DNA of 64,000 nt from Prionace glauca (lineage: Eukaryota; Chordata; Chondrichthyes; Carcharhiniformes; Carcharhinidae): positions 43,962,103 to 44,026,102 of the forward strand of contig CM075760.1 in NCBI GenBank assembly GCA_037974335.1, given 5' to 3'. The notes under the pieces are model-generated. The model was not told the origin of the DNA, made no database searches, and worked only from the letters and a program-made list of their open reading frames with translations. Shown here piece by piece: positions 56,116 to 62,507 of this stretch. Every line of letters begins with the position of its first letter. Position 1 is the stretch's first letter. Made by a program: the position numbers and the translations under genes.

Positions 56116-56124
56116 ATCAAATGA
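56116..56124 (+). CDS. ighm: IgM membrane exon 2 (TM2) coding end
   Basis: Acceptor TTTTACAG, then ATC AAA TGA. Together with TM1 this makes the short cytoplasmic end (V-)K-I-K. The intron is only 134 bp. The 3' UTR continues to the poly(A) signals near 56.58 kb. Confidence 0.9.
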   Translation: MK

Positions 56125-56574
56125 TGGGTTGAATTTTGGACGCTGCAGATTTCCCTCAGCTGATTATAAAGATCTGTGTATGGCTCCAATACAATATCTG
56201 CTCTCGGTGAATCTATCAGTAAATTTCTCTCAGTTTATCATTCTGGATCTGTAACTGAGGCAACAATAGACATTATTTCAGTTTTCAGTGTGAAAAGTAC
56301 GAGGTTGTTTTTTGTTATAATGTTATTGTGGTTAATAGTTTCCCTCCTACTGTAAAATTAATGTATAAATAATTTCTCATTCCTTATTCACGTTTGTTAA
56401 TTCCTCTTTCTATTAAGGATCTGTATTCTCTTTCTGGTTAATGTAACAGATGTACAAATATTGACGGATTCTCTGTACATGTCTCCTGTTCTCAATGTGA
56501 CCCTCGATCGCTATGTTCACTTTCCTAACTTTAAAAAAAAACAATTTCGCTGTAAAATATTCTCTGAATTTTTA

Positions 56575-56591
56575 AATAAATTTTGAATAAA
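56575..56591 (+). terminator. Poly(A) signals for membrane IgM
   Basis: AATAAA at 56575-56580 and at 56586-56591, about 450 bp after the TM2 stop. Confidence 0.75.
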
Positions 56592-56874
56592 AATTTAACC
56601 ATCCCTGTCTTGGCTTAATTCCGTTCTCCTAAACCCATCAACTCCGCTCCATTTCCCTGTGATCCGGTTTCCCCCCCTTTCCCAGATAGGCATGTCCCCC
56701 CCAGTCATGGGTGGGATGTGGTTGAACTCAGGACCCTTTAGAGACAGAGTCACTGCGCCACCCAGTGACCCACCCGTGTAAAGACACCTTCATCTCTGCC
56801 TTTTTCTGATCAAATCCAGAGGCAGAATGAGTGAAGAATGAGGAGAACCTCGGTGAATTCACTCATAAACTGGT

Positions 56875-57310
56875 CTGTCATGGAGTTTAGAAGGATGAGG
56901 GGGGATGTTATAGAGACGTATAAGATAATGAAAGGGATGGATAGGGTAGAGGGAGAGAGATTCTTCCCGCTTAGAAAGGACAGCAGTACGAGGGGGGCAC
57001 AGCCTCAAGATAAGGGAGGGAGAGGTGCAGTTTAGATCAGAGTTGAGGAGGAACTTCTTCACTCAAAGGGTGGTGAATCTCTGGAATTCTGTGCCCATTG
57101 AAGTGGTGGAAGCTGCCTCGCTAAACATATTTAAGAGGCGGGTAGATAGGTTTTTGACAGACAGGGGAATTAAGGGTTATGGGGAGAAAGTGGGAAAGTG
57201 GAACAGATCCACTTCAGATCAGCCATGATCTTATTGAATGGCGGGGCAGGCTCGAAGGGCTAGATGGCCTACTCCTGCTCCTATCTCTCATGTTTCTTTC
57301 CTATGGTCTT
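56875..57310 (+). mobile_element. CR1-like LINE 3' end
   Basis: FRRMRGDVIETYKIMKGMDR is followed, in another frame, by RRNFFTQRVVNLWNSVP. The end carries the standard GATCAGCCATGATCTTATTG and GATGGCCTACTCCTGCTCCT. It is close to the copies at 21.4-21.8 and 24.3 kb and inserted just downstream of the IgM gene. Confidence 0.85.
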
Positions 57311-57439
57311 ATGGAGGACCAGCAGCATTTAAACTGCCCTTAACCTTGTCTGATTCCCCTTAGTCCAACAGAAATGAGAAATGAATTTGCTCCGAATCTT
57401 CACTCCAGGGCATGAAGAAAGATTGTGTTTCATGTGTTT

Positions 57440-58000
57440 AAGCAGGCACTAACTGACCGAACGTAAGGCAGAATGTAAAATCAGTGGACTGGATGCAGGA
57501 GGAAAACACGAGAATAGTTCCAGAGATCAGAAACTTCAGTGGCGAATATATTTTGGAGAGTTTGGGACTAATTTTCTTAACAGAAAGTTGCTGGTGTGAC
57601 TTTAATGAGGCATTCAAAATCCTAAGGGGTCTTGACAGAGTAGATAGAGAGAAACTTTCAATGGCAGAAGGATTTTGACACAAAGGGCGCGGGTTGAACT
57701 AAATTGGTGAAGGAAACAAGGAGACATCAGGAAAAAACATTTTCAGACAGTGAGTGACCCAGACCTGGAATGTGCTGTTTGAGAGTGTGCTGCAGGCAGA
57801 GCCAATTAATGGGTTCAAAATGGGATTGGATAATTGTCTGAAAATGAACAAAATGCTAGACTGTGGGGTACAGAATGTTATTGGATGAATTGGTCCTTTA
57901 GAGAGCCAACACACACATGACGCTTCAAAACGGCCTTCTTCTCTGTTGTAAGTACTCTATCAATGTTGAAAGGGCATCGTGGTAATATCTCTCCGAGACC
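57440..58000 (+). mobile_element. CR1-like LINE 3' region (copy B)
   Basis: Homologous along its length to 2060-2590, with AFKILRGLDRVDREKLSMAE in one frame near 57.61-57.67 kb. Confidence 0.75.
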
Positions 58001-58019
58001 AATTCCAAGGTAGGCAAAT

Positions 58020-58355
58020 TTCTCAAGATATATATTGATCCTGATAAATGTGAGGTGATGCATTTTGGAAGGAATAATGTAGAGAGGAGGTACATGATAA
58101 AGGGTAGACCAGTTAAGAGTGTAGAAATGCAGAGGGACCCAGGAGTGCAAGTGTTCATGTCTCTGAAGGTGGCAACACAGGTGGAGAAAGTTGCGTAGAA
58201 AGCTTACAGAATGCTAGCCTTTATAGGAAGGGGTATATAGTATAAGAGCTGGCGTCTAATGCTGCAGTTGTACAGAACGTTGTTTAGACTGCATTTGGAG
58301 TACTGCGTCCAGTTCTGGTCACCTTACTACCGAAAGGACATGGAGACCCTGCTGC
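58020..58355 (+). mobile_element. CR1-like LINE fragment, post-RT region
   Basis: Corresponds to 23030-23350: GATAAATGTGAGGTGATGCA, CATTTTGGAAGGAATAATGT, then a decayed RTLF-LHLEYCVQFWSPYYR-like stretch. It ends abruptly at GGAGACCCTG. Confidence 0.8.
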
Positions 58356-58534
58356 TGTGACAATGCACCCTCTTGTTTAAACACTCTGCAATGCTGAGGC
58401 TGGAGAGAGGAGTGAACAACAGGGAGCAGCATTGCAGCTTCTCTCCCCCCATTGAAACAGGGATTGTTGCTCCATCTGCTGCACCATCCCTACCACATCC
58501 ACTGGGGGGCAGTCTGGACAATGGGCTGCAGGCA

Positions 58535-59120
58535 GACCTCACTGCGCCTGCGCCACATTCACAGCACCGCCGGCGGCCATCTTGCGTTGCCAGGGGAGAC
58601 GGCGTCCCGCGCGCTGCACTCTGGGGGAATTCCCCTCCTGCACATGCGCCCAGGCAGTTACATTTGAATCTTTTAATATGTTGAATCTTGATGATTATTA
58701 TTCACATCCTCACCCGTCAGACTTTCGGTTCCTTCTCCATTCGGGAAAATCATTTCTGTTTTTTATTCCGTCTGGTTTTCAATCACACCCGCGCGGTGCG
58801 CTCTGGGAAAATACTACAGCACATGCGCGGTTCCGCCACCTGCCTCTTTATAAAAATATGTATTTTATTTAATTTTAATTCCGCTCCGGGCGGGATTTCC
58901 GGGTGGGAATTTCTCTCACTTTCTACATTTCTGAACCGCCGCTTTTTCCTCGACGGGGGGGAGGGGCTGTAGTGATATCATGGCAATATGGCGGTTGACC
59001 CCGCCTCTCTGCAGGACCCGGATGTTCCGCCAACGAGCAGCGGCCGGGCCGGACTGGGCAAGAGGTGTCACTGGGAGGAGCAGCGCCCGGGCGTGTTACA
59101 GCGACCCCCGGTGGTCAGGA
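58535..59120 (+). promoter_or_regulatory. CpG-rich promoter-like segment
   Basis: CpG density rises sharply in this otherwise CpG-poor region. It contains TGCGCCTGCGCC and CACATGCGCGG (NRF1-like), GGCGGCCATCTTGCG (a YY1 site in reverse, near 58.57 kb) and a second ATGGCGG at 58988. YY1 sites of this type often sit at the start of transcription or translation. No TATA box is seen. The direction is probably +, because ATGGCGG coincides with an open frame. Confidence 0.5.
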
Positions 59121-59311
59121 AGGGAAATAGCAGCAGGACAGTCTCTGCCCAAAGGCTTCCCCAGTTCAGCTGCTCAGAGACATTGGGAACCTCTTCAACT
59201 GGAAACTTCAGCTTTTCACATTCACCTCCTGTGTTCAGTCATTGTTTAATAGACAATCTCTGTAGTGAAATCAGAAACAACTTGTTCACATCAAAGGGGA
59301 TGGGAATCTGA
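58988..59311 (+). CDS. Candidate first coding exon, product unknown
   Basis: An ATG in the YY1-like motif opens a frame of up to 107 codons starting MAVDPASLQDPDVPPTSSGR. The first 50 residues or so are CpG-rich and codon-like; the later part is not convincing. A second frame from 58980 (MAIWRLTPPL) overlaps it. I recognise no domain and no strong splice donor, so it may be the start of a gene that continues elsewhere, a non-coding first exon, or chance. Confidence 0.25.
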   Translation: MAVDPASLQDPDVPPTSSGRAGLGKRCHWEEQRPGVLQRPPVVRKGNSSRTVSAQRLPQFSCSETLGTSSTGNFSFSHSPPVFSHCLIDNLCSEIRNNLFTSKGMGI

Positions 59312-59640
59312 ACCATTCTGCTCAAAAAGCTCTGCTCGCCTTGAAATTTCAATTGAAATGTTCAAGATGAGAATTTATAGATACAAGTCATGTTGTATGT
59401 GGAACGCTCATGATGCCACAATAACATCAGTACAGACATGTTTTCCCCTCAATTCACTAACTCCCAGTGTGATTCAGTATTTTGTTACAAAATTCCTCTG
59501 AAGGACCTTGGGATGTTTTATTGCAATAAACGTGTTGTATAAATATGAGTTGTTACTGATCCCAGCAGTCAGTTTGTGCACAGTAAGATTCCACAAACAG
59601 CAACAACTGATCAATCCATGGTGATGTTAGTTCAAACACA
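59121..59640. other. No gene seen
   Basis: Possible 3' UTR-like or intron sequence, with AATAAA-type words near 59.52 kb (CAATAAACG). Nothing else recognised. Confidence 0.35.
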
Positions 59641-59644
59641 AATG

Positions 59645-60015
59645 TTGGTCCTGCTGCACTGTGAAACAGTGGGTTAACGCTGCTGTCTCACCGCCAGGGA
59701 CCTGGGTTCGATTCCCAGGGGCACGGTGACACAGTGGGTTAGACACTGCTGTCTCACAGCGCCAGGGACCCGGGTTCGATTCCCAGGGGCACGGTGACAC
59801 AGTGGGTTAGCACTGCTGTCTCATAGCGCCAGGGACCCGGGTTCTGTTCCGGCCTGTTTGTGTGGAGTCTGCACATTCTCCCCATGTCTGCGTGGATGTC
59901 CTCTGGATTTCCTCCCAAATTCTGAAAGATGTGCTGGTTTGGTACATTATCCCGAACAGGTACTGGACAGTGGATACTCAGGGAGTTTCATACTAACTTC
60001 ATTGCAATGTTAAGG
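59645..60015 (+). mobile_element. SINE with a triplicated tRNA-like head
   Basis: Three head units of 67-68 bp in tandem, each with ACAGTGGGTTA (A-box side) and GGGTTCGATTCCC or a close variant (B box at about 59704, 59772 and 59839). One SINE body follows, from GTGTGGAGTCTGCACATTCT to CAATGTTAAGGTAAGCC. Single heads are the rule for this family elsewhere in the window. Confidence 0.85.
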
Positions 60016-60400
60016 TAAGCCTTTCTTGTGACGAATTAAACTTTATAGATCAGTCAATGTTGAAGGGATTCCAGGATCTGAATGGTTCACACCTGTTGCT
60101 GTCTTTGTCACTTGTTTCTGTATTTAGTGGTTATCGCGTTTGCCTAACACGTGAATGGTCCTCCTTCAAAAGCAGGCAGAAGCATTCATTTAGTGAGGGA
60201 AATCTGCATAATTTCAGTTTGTTACTGAACATAATCTGAAACTCGATGTTGCAGCCATATACACCTTCTCAGTTTTCTAAATAAAAACCTTTTGTTGATG
60301 TTTTGTTTGCACTTCAGCCCCACATTCCTGATCTACGTGCACCCAGTGTGTGTGGGGGAGGGGGGGGGGTGGGGGGAGGACCTTCTCCTGGCCCAGACAC
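60016..60400. other. No gene seen
   Basis: Ends in a G-run (GTGTGGGGGAGGGGGGGGGG-like, 60350-60380). No coding signal. Confidence 0.4.
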
Positions 60401-60419
60401 AGAGCAGTTTCACAATGGT

Positions 60420-60560
60420 GCAGGGTTTCAGCCAATGAGGGAGACCCAGGCTCAGGCCCGCCCCTCATTCTCTCCAATTGGTTGGAGGACCAGATGCTCC
60501 TGTACAGTCCTCCAGCCCCGCCTCCTCTTTCTATTAGTCCGGAGCTGCCATCAATCACAT
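60420..60560 (+). promoter_or_regulatory. CCAAT/GC-box promoter-like cluster
   Basis: Within 140 bp: AGCCAATGAG, CAGGCCCGCCCCTC (GC box), CTCCAATTGGTTGG (CCAAT facing ATTGG), CCCCGCCTCC (GC box) and CTATTAGTCCGG. Clustered NF-Y and Sp1-type sites without a TATA box are typical of constitutive or cell-cycle promoters. The gene driven is not identified. Confidence 0.4.
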
Positions 60561-60870
60561 AGGCATTGTGACCTGTCAGTGACTGAACATGTGCCATCCA
60601 CCCGGCCAGCCTGAGGCAGATAGAACAGTTTCTACAGCGCAGAGGATTGTGGACAATCTGGCTGCCATTAGAGATGGACAGTCTTTGTTTGAATCTGGGA
60701 AAGTGAGGATGAGATCCTGCCACAGGGCATCACAGTGGATAGGATTACTGTCTCACAGCACCAGGGACCCGTGTTCAATTCCGGCCTTGGGTCATTATCT
60801 GTATCGAGTTTGCACATTCTCCCCGTGTCTGCATGCATTTCCTCTGGATGCTCTGGTTTCCTCCTACAGT

Positions 60871-61032
60871 AAAAAGTCTGACAACACCAGGTTTTAGTCC
60901 AACCTATTTATTTGATAATATACTCACAAGCTTTCGAGGGGACTGCCTCTTCGTCAGGTGAATGGAGAGTTCTGGCCTCAGACAGAGCATATAAAGCACA
61001 GACAGTTTAGAGATTACTGATTAGAATGCGAA
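60871..61032. mobile_element. Foldback-family element nested in the SINE
   Basis: A single arm (AAAAAGTCTGACAACACC to GCTTTCGAGGGGACTGCCTC) plus about 70 bp more. It is flanked by an exact 12-bp duplication of the SINE sequence TCCTCCTACAGT (60859-60870 and 61033-61044), which proves insertion after the SINE and supports a 12-bp target-site duplication. Confidence 0.9.
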
Positions 61033-61104
61033 TCCTCCTACAGTCCATAGATGCACAGGTTAGGTTGATAGGCCATTCAAAATTGAGCCTAGTGTCAGGG
61101 GATT

Positions 61105-61183
61105 AGTATTAGAGAGAGGTCATTCCTCTGCTCTGAGTGTGGGAAGGGATTCACTGAGTTAAGCAACCTACTGACATACCAAT
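61105..61183 (+). pseudogene. Orphan C2H2 zinc-finger fragment
   Basis: Reading from 61123, the + strand encodes [20 protein letters not shown], i.e. one finger from the aromatic residue before the first Cys to just before the His pair (the first His is replaced by Tyr-Gln context). It is most like fingers of the - strand gene at 62.5-64 kb. It sits where the SINE consensus in other copies runs on without a break. Confidence 0.8.
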
Positions 61184-61261
61184 GCATGGGGTTGTGGGGA
61201 TAAGGCCTGGTTGGTGCAGATTCGATGGGCAGAATGGCCTCCTGCACTGTAGGAATTCTCA

Positions 61262-61345
61262 TACGAGTTAGGAGCAGGCCACCCAGCTTTTTGAGACTAT
61301 TCCATTGTTCAATATGATCGTGGCTGATCTGATTATAACCCTAAC
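61262..61345 (-). mobile_element. CR1-like LINE 3' end, reverse
   Basis: TAGGAGCAGGCCACCCAGCT, then TTCAATATGATCGTGGCTGA: the reversed, somewhat diverged LINE terminus. Confidence 0.65.
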
Positions 61346-61611
61346 CCCACTTTCTTCCTCCCCTCCCCAACCTCCCTATAGAGTACAAAACCCAAGTTCC
61401 AGCTCCGACCATTCACACCGTGTGATGATAGTTCGCGTCCATCCTGACCTCTGTCAATATGTCAGTAACAAACCCACACACCATTGTTTGTTAGTTTCAC
61501 ATATCAAATATTTAATAGCGTCAGGGTAACACCTGGAAAGTGAGAACAATAGCAGCTTACGTGGGTAAGTTTGGCGATCAGCAATTTGGGGTTGATGACC
61601 AATTGTTACAT

Positions 61612-61690
61612 AAGAACATAAGAAATAGGAGCAGGAGTAGGCCATCTGGCCCTTCGAGCCTGCCCCGCCATTCAATAAGATCATGGCTTA
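61612..61690 (-). mobile_element. CR1-like LINE 3' terminus, reverse
   Basis: ATAAGAACATAAGAAATAGG, AGCAGGAGTAGGCCATCTGG, then CCATTCAATAAGATCATGGC. Very short and little diverged, so probably a young insertion. Confidence 0.85.
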
Positions 61691-62435
61691 CAGCAGAGAG
61701 GGTGTCCATCCAGCCCTTTGTGAGCACATGGTGGATCTGATGGACAAGATATGAGAAAGAAACGAGGGGAAGATGTGGGGTTCAGGGGAAGCCGTTCAGT
61801 CCAATGGGCTAGTGGAAGGGAGGAAGCAGCAGAGGCAGCTGATCAGATTGTCTCAATCTTAGTGACAGAGGAACTCCATGAAATCCTCACACTTATTGTT
61901 GGAGGTGAGGACGGAGGAGACAGGGGAGGGGAGAGACCTGACGACGTCGGAGTTAGTAAAAAGAATACAAGTTTATTTGATGCAAAGTTGATTTATTTGA
62001 CTTTTAGCAAGAGGATCAGCCCCTATAGCTAGGGTGGGGTTTACTGACATCAGCAGAAACAGACCCCAATGAACATGATTCAATCCTGAACATGATTAAC
62101 AGCAAAATCTGATCACTGTATTTAATTGTGAACTCACTGGTATCTCAGCACATGGGATAAATAAGCAAATTCCTTCCAACATTCAGGGCAGGTGGAGGCT
62201 GTCCACACTGTGAAATTTCTGGGTACAATGAGTTAAAATTATTTCCTGGGTGCATCTGCAGTGAGAGCCCCTGAACGGTATCTCATCAGTATGAACATGT
62301 AGAAGTTACAGTTCCCAGGAACATTTATTGTATTTCCCACAGTCCTGAGATTTAAAGGGTTTTTCCCAATGTGAAATTACTGGTGATCGAAGGAGGCAGG
62401 ATGACTGAGAGGATCTGTTTTCTCATGTAGAGCAG
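61691..62435. other. No gene of its own; likely 3' flank or UTR of the zinc-finger gene
   Basis: Directly downstream of the - strand zinc-finger frame. TTTATT words (AATAAA on the - strand) occur near 61.97, 61.99 and 62.33 kb and could serve as poly(A) signals. The frame at 61751-62032 (+) has no recognisable domain. Confidence 0.45.
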
Positions 62436-62507
62436 GTGGACCTCCCCCTAGTGTGAACTCTCTGGTGTTTCAGCAGACTGGATAACTGAGTGAATCTCTT
62501 CCCACAG
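62436..62507 (-). pseudogene. Out-of-frame last zinc finger
   Basis: On the - strand, just beyond the stop, another frame encodes ADCGKRFTQLSSLLKHQRVH, the rest of a C2H2 finger that begins RPFMC before the stop. Only four bases lie between the two Cys codons instead of six, so a two-base loss (probably one CT of a TCTCT-like run) causes the stop. It is followed by TRG, so this was the original last finger. Confidence 0.85.

Larger units (their letters stand above)
35909..56591 (+). other. Complete germline IgM heavy-chain cluster (VH-D1-D2-JH-Cmu)
   Basis: All parts of a shark-type heavy-chain cluster are present in order and on one strand: leader and VH (36073-36555), D1 (36971-36986), D2 (37362-37374), JH (37766-37813), CH1-CH4 (48637-52500), TM1 and TM2 (55854-56124). 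Segment spacing in the V-D-J part is only 310-420 bp, as known for elasmobranch clusters, which rearrange within themselves. The cluster is unrearranged. Four constant domains, the secretory tail and the sequence type point to IgM rather than IgW. No stop, frameshift or lost splice site is seen in any coding exon, so it looks usable. Confidence 0.95.
60722..61262 (+). mobile_element. SINE split by two insertions
   Basis: Head from 60727 (ATCACAGTGGATAGGATTAC, GTGTTCAATTCCGG) to body TTTCCTCCTACAGT at 60870, resuming at 61033 with TCCTCCTACAGTCCATAGAT and ending in GCAGAATGGCCTCCTGCACT. The first interruption (60871-61032) is a foldback-family element; the second (about 61105-61183) is a zinc-finger-like fragment. 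Confidence 0.85.

Noticed and set aside
35909-56591. IgW or another heavy-chain class
   Set aside because: Four constant domains and the IgM-type secretory tail fit IgM; IgW usually has a longer set of constant domains.
59690-59850. tRNA genes (A-box and B-box-like sequences)
   Set aside because: No cloverleaf with an anticodon arm can be made out; they are SINE heads followed by the SINE body.
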